This document shows positions 26,731-36,232 of a stretch of DNA of 64,000 bases, piece after piece. Positions within the stretch are counted from its first letter, which is position 1. Every line of letters begins with the position of its first letter. Made by a program: the position numbers and the translations under genes. The notes below the pieces were generated by a model that did no database searches, was not told the DNA's origin, and saw only the letters and a program-made list of their open reading frames with translations. Origin of the DNA: Gammaproteobacteria bacterium (lineage in GTDB: Bacteria; Pseudomonadota; Gammaproteobacteria; Arenicellales; UBA868); assembly GCA_022450155.1 (NCBI GenBank), contig JAKUQR010000010.1, forward strand, positions 1-64,000. Direction: 5' to 3'.

Positions 26731-28368
26731 ATGCTAGATGATCTGGGCAGCCCAGTTGAGCGACAGATGCAAACATGGCTAAGCACCTTCGATGCTGACA
26801 CCATCAGCGTTGCAGGTATCCTGTGTGACCAGCACGCCGAAGACCCGCAAAAGACAGCCCTGCTTTACGAAGACGCACTGGGCAACAGTGCCCGTTATAC
26901 ATTTGCACAGCTACGCGACCTGTCGTCCCGGTTGGCCGGTGTCCTCAAAGCGCTGGGGGTGACCAAGGGGGACCGCGTCGCGACATTACTGCCCAAATCA
27001 CCCGAACTACTGGTCACCACGTTGGGGCTGTGGCGTCTCGGTGCAGCGCATGTCCCCTTGTTCACGGCCTTTGGCCCGCAAGCCATTTCATCGCGGGTCG
27101 AAAACAGTCAAGCGCGTGTATTGGTGACCGATGTCGCCAATCGACACAAGGTCTCATACGCAAACGCTGGACCCGGGTCTCCACAAGTCGTCACCGTCAC
27201 CGATGACAGCAGCGGCACGCATGATGGCGATGTGGCGTACCGGGACGCACTGGCTCAGGCAGATCCAGTAACGGATCCGGTTTTAACCTGTGGCGACGAT
27301 CTGTTTATTCTGATTTATACATCCGGCACCACCGGCAGCCCCAAAGGGGTGGAGATTCCGGTCAAAGCACTGGCTTCTTTTGTAGCCTACATGCGTTTCG
27401 GCCTGGATGTGCGCGATGACGATGTGTACTGGAACATGGCCGACCCTGGTTGGGCCTACGGTCTGTTTTATGCACTCGTTGGGCCCCTGCTATTGGGCAA
27501 CACTACATTGTTCTTTAATGCACCGTTTGACGTCAGCGCAACCTATAGAATTCTTGAGACTTATGGTGTGACCAATGTGACCACTGCACCCACTGTTTTC
27601 CGGATGATGCGAGCAGCGGAAGATCAGGTCATACCATCAGACACCTCTTCGCTGCGGTTGGCATCTTGTGCCGGAGAACCGCTCAATCCCGATGTTGTCA
27701 GCTGGGGCCGTGACCAACTCGGTGTACCCATTCACGACCACTATGGCCAGACCGAGGGCGGTATGATGGTCTGCAATCATCATCTCCCAGAACTACAGCG
27801 ACCCATCCGCGCCGGTTCAATGGGGCACACGATGCCGGGATTCAGGATCGTCATTCTGGATCCTGATGGCAAGGAGTTAGCGGCCGGCCAGGAGGGCCAA
27901 CTGGCCGTAGACACATACGCCTCCCCGTTGTTCTGGTACCGTGGCTACTTCAACGATCCTGAGCGCACCGCCGAGCGCTTTACCGACAATGGCCGATACT
28001 ACCTGACTGGTGACTCAGCGAGTCGGGACGCGGACGACTATGTGTCTTTCAGTGGCCGGGCCGATGACATCATCACCAGTGCCGGTTACCGGATCGGTCC
28101 GTTCGAACCTGAAAGCGCACTACTCACGCATGAGGCCGTGGCTGAAGCTGCGGTGGTCGGTATTGCCGATGAACTTCGGGGCGAAATCGTCAAGGCGTTT
28201 GTGGTTCTTAAAGCAGGATACGACCCCTCATCTGAACTGGCCGAAACATTGCGTACATTCGTACAGTCCACACTGTCAGCACACGCGTACCCGAGACAGA
28301 TTGAATTCATCAGCGATCTGCCCAAGACACCCAGCGGCAAAATCCAACGCTTTTTGCTGCGCGGATAA
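26731..28368 (+). CDS. AMP-dependent acyl-CoA synthetase (ACS-like)
   Basis: 545-residue adenylate-forming ligase that activates a carboxylic acid to its CoA thioester. It has P-loop YTSGTTGSPKG, YGQTEGG, the TGDSASRD-type adenine/ribose motif, GRADDIITSAGYRIGP hinge and the catalytic lysine in PKTPSGKIQR. An AGAGGT site precedes ATG 26731. It resembles medium-chain or propionyl/acetyl-type synthetases. A second ligase and a MetE-like gene follow at 29 and 14 bases, forming an operon. Confidence 0.9.
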   Translation: MLDDLGSPVERQMQTWLSTFDADTISVAGILCDQHAEDPQKTALLYEDALGNSARYTFAQLRDLSSRLAGVLKALGVTKGDRVATLLPKSPELLVTTLGLWRLGAAHVPLFTAFGPQAISSRVENSQARVLVTDVANRHKVSYANAGPGSPQVVTVTDDSSGTHDGDVAYRDALAQADPVTDPVLTCGDDLFILIYTSGTTGSPKGVEIPVKALASFVAYMRFGLDVRDDDVYWNMADPGWAYGLFYALVGPLLLGNTTLFFNAPFDVSATYRILETYGVTNVTTAPTVFRMMRAAEDQVIPSDTSSLRLASCAGEPLNPDVVSWGRDQLGVPIHDHYGQTEGGMMVCNHHLPELQRPIRAGSMGHTMPGFRIVILDPDGKELAAGQEGQLAVDTYASPLFWYRGYFNDPERTAERFTDNGRYYLTGDSASRDADDYVSFSGRADDIITSAGYRIGPFEPESALLTHEAVAEAAVVGIADELRGEIVKAFVVLKAGYDPSSELAETLRTFVQSTLSAHAYPRQIEFISDLPKTPSGKIQRFLLRG

Positions 28369-28397
28369 CACGATACATAGTCATAACCGAGGTCGAT

Positions 28398-29828
28398 ATG
28401 TCCCAGGATAGAAAGCAGGCGACCCGGCAACGCTGGCTGGAGTTGCTCCAATCCCACCGTGCCGATTTCGATGCAGCGGGTTCGGAACAATTCTGGTCGC
28501 CTGCCCGTGACTGCGCCTCACGCGATGAACTTCGCGCCCTGCAGAACGAGAAGCTGAAGGTGCTGACACCATTTCTTTATGAAAACAGCGATTTCTACCG
28601 CCACCGGTTCGATTCACTGCGGCTGACTCCGGCTGACATTCAAACCGTCGACGATCTTCTGAAATGGCCGCCCGTCGACAAAAAGGAGATGGTCGAAGAC
28701 CTGATGGCCAATCCGCCCTGGGGCACCTACACCACCCATAACGATGCACTCTGGAACGAACGGGGCTGGAGCCTGTTTACAACCTCGGGAACCACCGGGC
28801 TACCACGGGTTTTTCGCTATTCCAAGTTCGACCTGGAACAGTGGTGCTGGGCCAACGCCCGGGCACTGTGGTCGCTCGGTGCCAGGCGCGGTGACAGTGT
28901 TTTTCTGGTAGTTGGATTTGGACCACATGTCTGGGCCTGGGGTGTGCATCAGGCGCTCGCGTACATGGGGATACCGTGTATTCCCGGCGGTGGCATGACG
29001 GCGGAGATGCGCTGCAACATCATCGAGCGATACAAGCCGACGATCCTCGCGACACTGCCGTCACAGCTATTGCGCCTCGGCCGGGTAATGCAGGGCCTAG
29101 GGCTAGATCCCGCCAGATCTTCGATCAAGACCTTGTTCACGGGAGGTGAACCCGCGGCCGGGATATCCACTACGCGTGCCCGGCTCGAAGACCTGTGGGG
29201 TGCCCGGCTGGTCGAATTTTATGGCTGTACCGAGGCCTCCCCACATTCCGGCGGCTATTCCTGCCCGGCTTCCAGCTTACCCGGCCAACAGGTACATACC
29301 CACCTGATGGAAGATTTTCAGATCTGGGAACTGGTCGACCCTGACACGCTGAAACCGGTTGCCGAAGGTGAGTGCGGCATCACCATCTGCACCAATATGA
29401 ACTCCGAGAGTTCCTCACAGTTGCGTTTTATTGTTGGCGACTACACGACCTTCAATTCGTCTCCCTGTGACTGCGGGCGCACCCATGTACGCGCGATGGG
29501 TGGATTTTCCGGTCGTGCCGATGACTTGATTAATCTGCGCGGATTAAAGTTCTATCCGTCGGTCATCGAAGAAGCCGTGCGCGCTGTCGCCGGCGTGGGT
29601 GATGAATATGACGCCACAATCGAGACCAACAAAGCTGGCATCGATGTGATGACCGTGCGTGTTGAACACGCCGATTTTGAGTCGTCTGAAACGGTCGCCA
29701 GGGCTGTTGCGTACGAGGTTCGAACCCGGATCGAGGTCCGCTGCGAGGTGGAGATCATCGCACCGGATACCCTGCCCAAAACAGAATTCAAGGCCAAGCG
29801 CATATTCGATAATCGGAACAAACGTTAA
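28398..29828 (+). CDS. Phenylacetate-CoA ligase-like adenylate-forming enzyme (PaaK family)
   Basis: 476-residue protein of the PaaK/CapK class. It carries FTTSGTTGLPRVF as nucleotide loop, FYGCTEASPH, and GGFSGRADDLINLRG as the hinge, and a C-terminal lysine in PKTEFKAKRIF. Family members activate aryl acids as CoA thioesters. The double ligase arrangement with the upstream ACS-like enzyme suggests two related acids, or an activating pair for one pathway. Substrate is unknown. Confidence 0.87.
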   Translation: MSQDRKQATRQRWLELLQSHRADFDAAGSEQFWSPARDCASRDELRALQNEKLKVLTPFLYENSDFYRHRFDSLRLTPADIQTVDDLLKWPPVDKKEMVEDLMANPPWGTYTTHNDALWNERGWSLFTTSGTTGLPRVFRYSKFDLEQWCWANARALWSLGARRGDSVFLVVGFGPHVWAWGVHQALAYMGIPCIPGGGMTAEMRCNIIERYKPTILATLPSQLLRLGRVMQGLGLDPARSSIKTLFTGGEPAAGISTTRARLEDLWGARLVEFYGCTEASPHSGGYSCPASSLPGQQVHTHLMEDFQIWELVDPDTLKPVAEGECGITICTNMNSESSSQLRFIVGDYTTFNSSPCDCGRTHVRAMGGFSGRADDLINLRGLKFYPSVIEEAVRAVAGVGDEYDATIETNKAGIDVMTVRVEHADFESSETVARAVAYEVRTRIEVRCEVEIIAPDTLPKTEFKAKRIFDNRNKR

Positions 29829-29842
29829 ACCGGAAAAACGAT

Positions 29843-30955
29843 ATGACAGTGGCTCATGCCCCGCCTTTTCGCGCCGAACATGTGGGCAGTTTGCTCCGTC
29901 CCAGTGAGCTGACCCAGGCCTTTCGGGCGTTTAATGCGGGAACGATCTCAGCGGACGCATTCAGGGCGGTCCAGGACAAGGTTATCGGCGACGCCGTCAC
30001 GACACAGGAGTCACTGGGTCTGAAGCTGGTGACGGACGGCGAGTTCCGCCGGGCGTCTTACTGGGGGCACTGGGTCGACGCCGTCGAAGGACTGGGTGTC
30101 GCACCAGCGCTTTTCGCGTTCCATGACGAGAGCGGCGCAGAACAGGAATTCATAGCTGCCACCTGTACCGGAAAGCTGAAAAAATCCGCTTCCATCTCAA
30201 CCGACGAATTTGCGTTTCTTCAGTCGGTGGCATCGGTGACGCCGAAAATTACGATGCCGTCGCCGTCGACCCTGCACTTCTGGCGACTGAACGAGACCAT
30301 CGCGGGCTCGGGATACCCATCGGAGCAGCATTATCTGGCCGATTTAACAGCGATTTACCGCCAGGAAATAGCCGACCTGTATGACCTAGGGTGCCGTTAT
30401 ATTCAGTTGGACGAAGTGCCACTGATCATGCTGGCCAATCCCGCCATCCGCAAGCGCGTGGTGTCACTGGGCGGCGACCCCGAGCGGCTCACGGCACTGT
30501 ACATCGAGGCACTGAACGCGGCTGTGCAGGACCGCCCGACTGACATGACCGCGGCACTGCATATCTGCCGGGGTAACTTCAAGGGTAAATGGCTCACTGA
30601 AGGGGGCTACGACGACATTGCGGAATCCGTATTCGGCCAGGCAGAAGTCGACGCGTTCTTCCTTGAATTTGACACCGACCGTGCCGGCAGTTTCGAGCCG
30701 CTCAGACACGTACCGCTCAATAAAAAGGTGGTCCTGGGACTGGTCAGTTCCAAAACGCCTCACGTTGAAGATCCGAAGCAACTCAAAGTGCGTATTCTCG
30801 AAGCCGCTGAGTACCTGCCACTTGAGTCGCTGTCGATCAGCCCGCAGTGCGGATTCGCCAGCACAGTCGCGGGAAACCCGATCACCGAACGGAACCAGAT
30901 CGACAAACTCTCGGCACTGGTCGGGCTGGCCGAAGAGATCTGGGGCAAGGACTGA
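29843..30955 (+). CDS. MetE-like cobalamin-independent methyltransferase
   Basis: 370-residue single-domain protein equivalent to the C-terminal catalytic barrel of MetE. The substrate loop AEHVGSLLRP opens the protein. The zinc site appears intact: His and Cys in LHICRGN, Glu in FFLEFD, and Cys in SPQCGFAST. MetE itself needs an N-terminal half, so this short form may transfer a methyl group between other donors and a thiol, as seen for archaeal and xenobiotic-demethylating homologues. It is cotranscribed with two CoA ligases, suggesting removal of a methyl group in a degradation route (inference). Confidence 0.87.
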   Translation: MTVAHAPPFRAEHVGSLLRPSELTQAFRAFNAGTISADAFRAVQDKVIGDAVTTQESLGLKLVTDGEFRRASYWGHWVDAVEGLGVAPALFAFHDESGAEQEFIAATCTGKLKKSASISTDEFAFLQSVASVTPKITMPSPSTLHFWRLNETIAGSGYPSEQHYLADLTAIYRQEIADLYDLGCRYIQLDEVPLIMLANPAIRKRVVSLGGDPERLTALYIEALNAAVQDRPTDMTAALHICRGNFKGKWLTEGGYDDIAESVFGQAEVDAFFLEFDTDRAGSFEPLRHVPLNKKVVLGLVSSKTPHVEDPKQLKVRILEAAEYLPLESLSISPQCGFASTVAGNPITERNQIDKLSALVGLAEEIWGKD

Positions 30956-31000
30956 ATCCGAATACCCTACATTTCGGGGCTCGCCAGGTACTAGCTGGTG

Positions 31001-31756
31001 TCAGTTGCGCACTGCTTCCAGTGCCGCGGCCGTTGCGCTGGTCAGGATCCTGATGTCGCTGCCAACAGTCACCAGATCAAACCCCATCGATATCATCTCC
31101 CTGGCATAGGCCGGCGAGAGACAGTGGATTCCTGCCCGTATACCAGCCGCTTTGGCAGTCTCAAGAATCCGTTTGATCGCAGACACGACCTCCGGCTCGT
31201 CAGGGTCAAGTTTTGGGGTGTATCCCATCGACAAGCTGAGGTCGCTTGGCCCGATGTAGACCCCTGTCAGCCCCGAGGTGGCCACAATGCCATCCAACTC
31301 GTCAAGCGCCCGTCTAGTTTCGACCATGGCCAGCGTCACGATCTCCTCATTGGCAGCCTGGGCATAATCTGGACCATGCGCCATGATGGCTCGGGTCGGC
31401 CCAAAACTCCTTTCACCAGCCGGTGCGTAAAGCGCGTAACGCACAAGGCGTGCTGCATCTTCAGCTGAATTGATCATCGGGCAGATCAATCCTACCGCAC
31501 CCGCATCGAGTAGCTTACCGACGATTCCCGGCTCCAACCAGGGCACCCGCACGAGGGGCGCCGATTGTCCAATCGATATGATCTGCAGCAGATTAAGCGC
31601 TGACTGATAATCATTGAGTCCATGCTGAAGATCGACCGTCAGCGAGTCGAAACCCGCTCTGGCGTTGATCTCGGCAGTCACCGTGCTGGGGATGGAAAGC
31701 CAGCCGTTGACGACAGGCCTGTTTTCAGCCCAGATTTCACGAATTCTATTTTTCAA
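31001..31756 (-). CDS. HpcH/HpaI family aldolase
   Basis: 251-residue class II pyruvate-type aldolase of the 4-hydroxy-2-oxoheptanedioate / 2-dehydro-3-deoxyglucarate group. It has the SLTVDLQHG metal motif, GLICPMINSAEDA and GVYIGPSDLSLS. TTG 31756 is chosen because GCGGGAG lies a few bases upstream and it yields the typical MKNRIREIW start; GTG 31783 would add 9 residues. It splits a hydroxy-keto acid to pyruvate plus an aldehyde. It converges on the MetE-like gene. Confidence 0.87.
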   Translation of the reverse strand: MKNRIREIWAENRPVVNGWLSIPSTVTAEINARAGFDSLTVDLQHGLNDYQSALNLLQIISIGQSAPLVRVPWLEPGIVGKLLDAGAVGLICPMINSAEDAARLVRYALYAPAGERSFGPTRAIMAHGPDYAQAANEEIVTLAMVETRRALDELDGIVATSGLTGVYIGPSDLSLSMGYTPKLDPDEPEVVSAIKRILETAKAAGIRAGIHCLSPAYAREMISMGFDLVTVGSDIRILTSATAAALEAVRN

Positions 31757-31822
31757 ATCACGCTCCCGCCATGATCCAGGCACCAGCCAGAGCCCGCGTG
31801 CCGATTAGCGCTGACGACCCGA

Positions 31823-33223
31823 TTAACCTGACCACAGGCCTTCCCGGGTAAGATCATCCATGGTTGCACGGATACTTTCGTGCAGAACTTCGACCATGGT
31901 ATCGATCTGGCGTCGCGTCAACACCAACGGTGGCGACATGACATTGAGATGAGCGATGGGCCGCACGATCACACCACGCTCCTGGCAGTGATCGGCAATC
32001 CGTTTTCCGATATTGGCGTCATCTGGCAGCAATTCCCTGGTTTCCTGATTCGCGACGTTCTCAATACACATCATGAAGTGGCTGCCCCGCACATCACCCA
32101 CGATGGGATATTCCCGCAAGGTATTGAGTTGTTCCTCAAAATAAGGCCCGACTTCGCGAACATAGCCACATATGTCGTCGCGTTCCATGATCTCAATATT
32201 CTTAAGGCCAGCCGCGCAACTGACCGCATGTCCAGAATAGGTAAAGCCATGGGTAAACAACGCACCCTCAGCCTGCGGCACGCTGATCACATCATAGATC
32301 TTTTTTGAAAGTATCGTCGCTGACAGTGGCACGTAGCCTGAAGAAATACCTTTGGCACAGGTGATAATGTCGGGGACAAAATCAAATACTGTTTCAGAAG
32401 AAAAAAACTGTCCCAACCGACCAAAACCGGTAACCACTTCGTCGGAGATATACAGCACTTCGTAGCGGTCACAGACCTCACGCGTTCGCCGGTGGTATCC
32501 CGGTGGCGGTACGATGACGCCGCCGGCGCCCATGATGGGTTCGGCGATAAAGCAGGCCACATTTTCAGGACCGAGTTCCAGAATTTTGTTTTCAAGATCT
32601 GCCACTTTCTCATCACAAAACGCTTCCATCGACATTCCATCTGGTCTTCGATAAGGATTGGGCGCTGGAATGTGATGGACCAGATCGGGGACAAGGTCAA
32701 ACCCCTGATGATCGAATGCCACGCCCGTCATGGACATGGCGAGGTACGTGCTGCCGTGGTAGCCGTCTATTCTGGAAATGATTTTTTTCTTGTTCTTCTT
32801 GCCTAAGCGGTTGAAGTAAAAATGGATAATCCGGATCGCCGTGTCGTTTGACATTGATCCACCCGTACCAAAAAACACATGATCAAGCTGTCCTGGCGTC
32901 AGTTTGGCCAGCTTGGCTGCCAATTCTGCGGCGGGCGGCGTCGTCAGGTGACCAAATACTGAGTAATAGTGAATCTGCCTGACCTGATCGGCGATTGCCT
33001 CGGCCATCTCTTCATTGGCATAACCAATGTTGTTACACCACAAACCGCCTATGCCGTCGATATATCGTTTACCGTCTGAGTCAATTACATAAGCGCCTTC
33101 AGAGTTGGCCATCACCATCGATCCTTCTTCCTTGAAGGTCGAAAAATCAGTCCAGGGATGAATGTAGTGATCGCGATCTTTTTGCCACAGACTCTCGGTA
33201 TCGTATTTAGGCTGTGTCGTCAT
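31823..33223 (-). CDS. Class III aminotransferase (omega-amino acid:pyruvate / taurine type)
   Basis: 466-residue PLP enzyme. It carries the GYHGSTYLAMS segment, DEVVTGFGRLG with the PLP-pyridine Asp, and the Schiff-base Lys in CAKGISSGY. Relatives transfer amino groups from taurine, beta-alanine or omega-amines to pyruvate. ATG 33223 has GGAG 8 bases upstream, though the frame is open to 33301. It precedes the HpcH aldolase by 66 bases on the same strand and follows the ArgE-like operon; cotranscription is possible. Confidence 0.9.
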   Translation of the reverse strand: MTTQPKYDTESLWQKDRDHYIHPWTDFSTFKEEGSMVMANSEGAYVIDSDGKRYIDGIGGLWCNNIGYANEEMAEAIADQVRQIHYYSVFGHLTTPPAAELAAKLAKLTPGQLDHVFFGTGGSMSNDTAIRIIHFYFNRLGKKNKKKIISRIDGYHGSTYLAMSMTGVAFDHQGFDLVPDLVHHIPAPNPYRRPDGMSMEAFCDEKVADLENKILELGPENVACFIAEPIMGAGGVIVPPPGYHRRTREVCDRYEVLYISDEVVTGFGRLGQFFSSETVFDFVPDIITCAKGISSGYVPLSATILSKKIYDVISVPQAEGALFTHGFTYSGHAVSCAAGLKNIEIMERDDICGYVREVGPYFEEQLNTLREYPIVGDVRGSHFMMCIENVANQETRELLPDDANIGKRIADHCQERGVIVRPIAHLNVMSPPLVLTRRQIDTMVEVLHESIRATMDDLTREGLWSG

Positions 33224-33355
33224 TGGATTTTCTCCGAATAGCGTTATAGATTTTATCGTTGGGTTTTTGGGGATCCCTGCTCCTAAAACCGCAAAGCTCA
33301 TTAACCACGTTTACACCGAATTCGTCAACACAATTGCACAGACAATTATGTGCTC

Positions 33356-34534
33356 TCATGAAAAGGCGATGCCGTCGACGAGTGAATCAGTCAGCTTCGA
33401 AATAAAACGCATACACCTATCTAACTGTTTTTCCGAAACATACTCATCGGCTCTGTGCGCCTGCTGGATACTGCCCGGACCGCAGACCACCGCAGGTATG
33501 CCGAGCTCACTGGTAAAAAGACCCGCCTCGGAACCGAAGCTGATTTTCTGCGTACCCTCAGTATCGCTCAACAACGACTGAACCAGGCTCACCACCGCTG
33601 CATCCGTTTGGGTTGACAAGCCCGGGTAGCGGGTCAAAACCTCAAACTCGACACCTGCTTCAGGATCAACGGCCTGCATAGGCGGCTCCAGCACCGTTGC
33701 GATGTGACCACGGATATCAGCGACAAGACTTTCGGTGTCCTGCTCCGGGAGATGACGAATTTCAAACTCCAGTACACATTTTTCTGGCACGATATTAAGG
33801 GCTGTTCCACCGTGTATCGTACCCACATGTAAAGTGGTGTTCGGTACGGTGTAAGCATCATCAAACGGCCCGTGTACACGAATGTTCTGCTGTAGATGCC
33901 GTATATAGCAGACCAGCTCGGATGCAGTGTCTACCGCATTAACGCCCGAGGTCGGGTAAGCGGAATGACTGCTGCGGCCGCGCACCGTGACCCTGAATGC
34001 CTGTTTCCCCTTGTGCCCCCGAACCACCTGCATTCCGGTCGGTTCGCCAATCACACCCATCATCGGCCGTGCCGGCAGGGTCGCCATCAGCTCGATCAGA
34101 CGCCGTACGCCGAGGCAACCGATCTCTTCATCGTAAGACAAGGCAATGTGAGCTGGTGTCCTGAGTGGACGACGCGTCATCTGCGGTACCTGGGCCAGAA
34201 CACAGGCAATAAACCCTTTCATGTCAGCGCTGCCACGAGCATAAAAACATCCGTCCCGACTGACCAGTGAAAACGGATCCGTGTGCCAGTCCTGCCCATC
34301 GACAGGTACAACGTCGGTGTGACCAGAAAGCATGACGCCCGGCGAATCGGTTGTGCCAATCGTTGCGTAGAGATTCGCCTTACAGCGCGTCTCGTCAAAA
34401 ATCAGCTCACTGTCGACGCCGTGACCGCGGAGATAATGCTGAACATAGTCGATCAGATCAAGGTTGGAGCGGCGGCTGGTGGTATCAAATGCAACCAGAT
34501 CCGTCAACAACCTCAGCAGATCATCCGACACCAT
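33356..34534 (-). CDS. ArgE-like M20 deacetylase (acetylornithine deacetylase family)
   Basis: 392-residue M20A amidohydrolase. Metal ligands are visible in LSGHTDVVPVDG, GSADMKGF, YDEEIGCLG and near the C-terminus GPGSIQQAHRADEYV. A dimerisation domain starts with GRSSHSAYP. It hydrolyses an N-acyl amino acid. ATG 34534 overlaps the flavin reductase stop by 14 bases, consistent with translational coupling in the HpaB operon. In this setting it probably acts on an acylated pathway intermediate rather than acetylornithine; this is inference. Confidence 0.9.
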   Translation of the reverse strand: MVSDDLLRLLTDLVAFDTTSRRSNLDLIDYVQHYLRGHGVDSELIFDETRCKANLYATIGTTDSPGVMLSGHTDVVPVDGQDWHTDPFSLVSRDGCFYARGSADMKGFIACVLAQVPQMTRRPLRTPAHIALSYDEEIGCLGVRRLIELMATLPARPMMGVIGEPTGMQVVRGHKGKQAFRVTVRGRSSHSAYPTSGVNAVDTASELVCYIRHLQQNIRVHGPFDDAYTVPNTTLHVGTIHGGTALNIVPEKCVLEFEIRHLPEQDTESLVADIRGHIATVLEPPMQAVDPEAGVEFEVLTRYPGLSTQTDAAVVSLVQSLLSDTEGTQKISFGSEAGLFTSELGIPAVVCGPGSIQQAHRADEYVSEKQLDRCMRFISKLTDSLVDGIAFS

Positions 34535-35084
34535 CAGGTTTGACTCGCTCAGAAGGTAACAAAGCCCGGTACCGGCGGGTAGCATAAATCAAAGGGTCAC
34601 CCTGCTCGTTAAGCCTGACATTCTGGATCCTGCCGATCAGAACGTAGTGGGTCCCGTACAACATTTCCCCTGCGATCAGGCAATCCAGGTTTACCAAGGC
34701 TTCTGCGAAAGCCGGTGCCCCGGTCGCCATACGGTCCCAGTTACCCGACACAAAAAGATCAACATTGGCATCCAGGTAGTCACCCGCAAACGCTGTAGAC
34801 ACGTAGTCCTGATCATCGCGTAGAACGTTGACACACATAGTGCCGTTGGTCCGGACAACCTCACTGACCGGGGAGGTTTTATTCAGGCAGACCAAAACAG
34901 AAGGGGGATCATCCGAGACTGAACACATACTGCTCACGGTCATCCCGGCACAGCCGGATGCACCATCGGTAGTAACGACCGACACCGCAGATGCCACACA
35001 GCTCATTGCCTCGCGAAACAGATCGCTACTGACCATATCTACAGTCATCTTCGGTGAGGAGTTTGCTGACCGGTTCAGTATCAT
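34521..35084 (-). CDS. Flavin reductase (HpaC/RutF-like)
   Basis: 187-residue flavin-reductase-domain protein that supplies reduced FMN or FAD to a partner monooxygenase. It has the AGMTVSSMCSVSDDPPSVLVCLN core motif of the DIM6/NTAB family and the HYVLIGRI strand near the end. Its ATG overlaps the DUF1028 stop as ATGA, showing coupling. The HpaB-type oxygenase is encoded three genes upstream in the same operon and is the obvious partner. Confidence 0.9.
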   Translation of the reverse strand: MILNRSANSSPKMTVDMVSSDLFREAMSCVASAVSVVTTDGASGCAGMTVSSMCSVSDDPPSVLVCLNKTSPVSEVVRTNGTMCVNVLRDDQDYVSTAFAGDYLDANVDLFVSGNWDRMATGAPAFAEALVNLDCLIAGEMLYGTHYVLIGRIQNVRLNEQGDPLIYATRRYRALLPSERVKPDGVG

Positions 35085-35755
35085 TCATCGCCCGGCACCC
35101 CATAGGTGGGTGCTGCGCCGGGATTGAGGGCTCGGGTCAGGTAGACCATCATCTCGGGTTCGTATCGTTCCCAGCACCGGCGCAGTTCTTTCACGGGTTG
35201 TTCGGCCCAGTCCACACGCAGATCGACCAATGGCCAAGGCTGCTCGTGGGCGACCAGCAAGGCCGCCGAATGAGTTGGGCCCTTCTCACCACCGGCTGCA
35301 ACGCCGGCTTCCAGTGCCTGCAACAAACGTTCGGCAAGGTGTACCCCTATCGATTTCTCAAACATAGCGCACATTGCCTGCGCCACCCCGACATCGGACA
35401 GCAGGTTACCAGCACCAACACAGTGCTGCCCTTCGCTCACGGCGTGGATGCCCAGGACTTCTTGTCCACTGAAGTGAGCAGTACGACTCGATAGATCTAC
35501 GACCGCTACCTGACGATACTCAGCGTAAGGACGCTGGTCCATTACCGAATTCAGTGCATCCGATGCACTCTGCCCGCCCGCCATCAGATCAAGCACCTCA
35601 TTGCCGATTGTCGGGTCGGTAATATTCTGGGTTGACACAGCACCTGCACCCGCCCGTACCCAGGGGCAGCGACTGCCGACACAGATACTCGAGGTCGTGA
35701 TCGCAATGCCGCTCATTCCACTCTCATCGCACATACCCGTGATTGAAAAAGTCAT
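35081..35755 (-). CDS. DUF1028 family protein
   Basis: 224-residue protein with the conserved N-terminal MTFSI of DUF1028 and the GSRCPWVRAGAGAVSTQ segment. Methionine removal would expose Thr2, which would suit an Ntn-type hydrolase, but no activity is established that I can name. DUF1028 genes often accompany amino-acid or amide catabolism genes. Here it is coupled by ATGA to the flavin reductase and lies between RidA and reductase genes, suggesting an amide or peptide-like bond cleavage step (inference). Confidence 0.85.
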   Translation of the reverse strand: MTFSITGMCDESGMSGIAITTSSICVGSRCPWVRAGAGAVSTQNITDPTIGNEVLDLMAGGQSASDALNSVMDQRPYAEYRQVAVVDLSSRTAHFSGQEVLGIHAVSEGQHCVGAGNLLSDVGVAQAMCAMFEKSIGVHLAERLLQALEAGVAAGGEKGPTHSAALLVAHEQPWPLVDLRVDWAEQPVKELRRCWERYEPEMMVYLTRALNPGAAPTYGVPGDE

Positions 35756-35788
35756 GGCTTGTCCCGGTAGTATTCAGACCATCGAAAA

Positions 35789-36217
35789 TCAGCTGACGTT
35801 ACTATCGGGTATTACCGCAGTCACTTCGATCTCCACCGACCACTCAGGCCGGGCCAGTGCCGAGACAACCAGCCCAGTTGAACACGGGTGTACACCCTTG
35901 AACCATTTGCCCATCTCCTGATAAACGGAATCTCGATACCGGATATCGGTCAGGTAGACCACCACACGGCACACCTGTTCAAGACAGCTGCCCGCTTCCC
36001 CAAGCAATAGGGAAACGTTTTCCATTGCTTTTCTGGTCTGGGCACCGGCGTCATCGGTGAAAAGCGACTCACGAGTCTCGAGATCCTGGGCCACCTGTCC
36101 CCGCAGAAAGACCGTAGTTCCTTTCGCGACGACTGCCTGGCACAGATCATTGTCCAGGCTCTGTTCGGGATAGGTGTCTCGGGTATTGAACTTGCGCAGG
36201 CGTGTGTGAGTCATCAT
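35789..36217 (-). CDS. RidA family protein without the catalytic Arg
   Basis: 142-residue Rid-family protein. The C-terminal motif reads HPCSTGLVVSAL where RidA proper has PARS/PARA, so the arginine needed for 2-aminoacrylate hydrolysis is absent. Such forms belong to the poorly characterised Rid4-7 type groups or to RutC-like pathway proteins. The Glu of VEIEVTAV is kept. GGAG precedes ATG 36217. It lies directly downstream of the HpaB-type gene, as RutC accompanies RutA, suggesting a dedicated pathway role. Confidence 0.88.
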   Translation of the reverse strand: MMTHTRLRKFNTRDTYPEQSLDNDLCQAVVAKGTTVFLRGQVAQDLETRESLFTDDAGAQTRKAMENVSLLLGEAGSCLEQVCRVVVYLTDIRYRDSVYQEMGKWFKGVHPCSTGLVVSALARPEWSVEIEVTAVIPDSNVS

Positions 36218-36232
36218 CGGTTCTCCGTTTAT

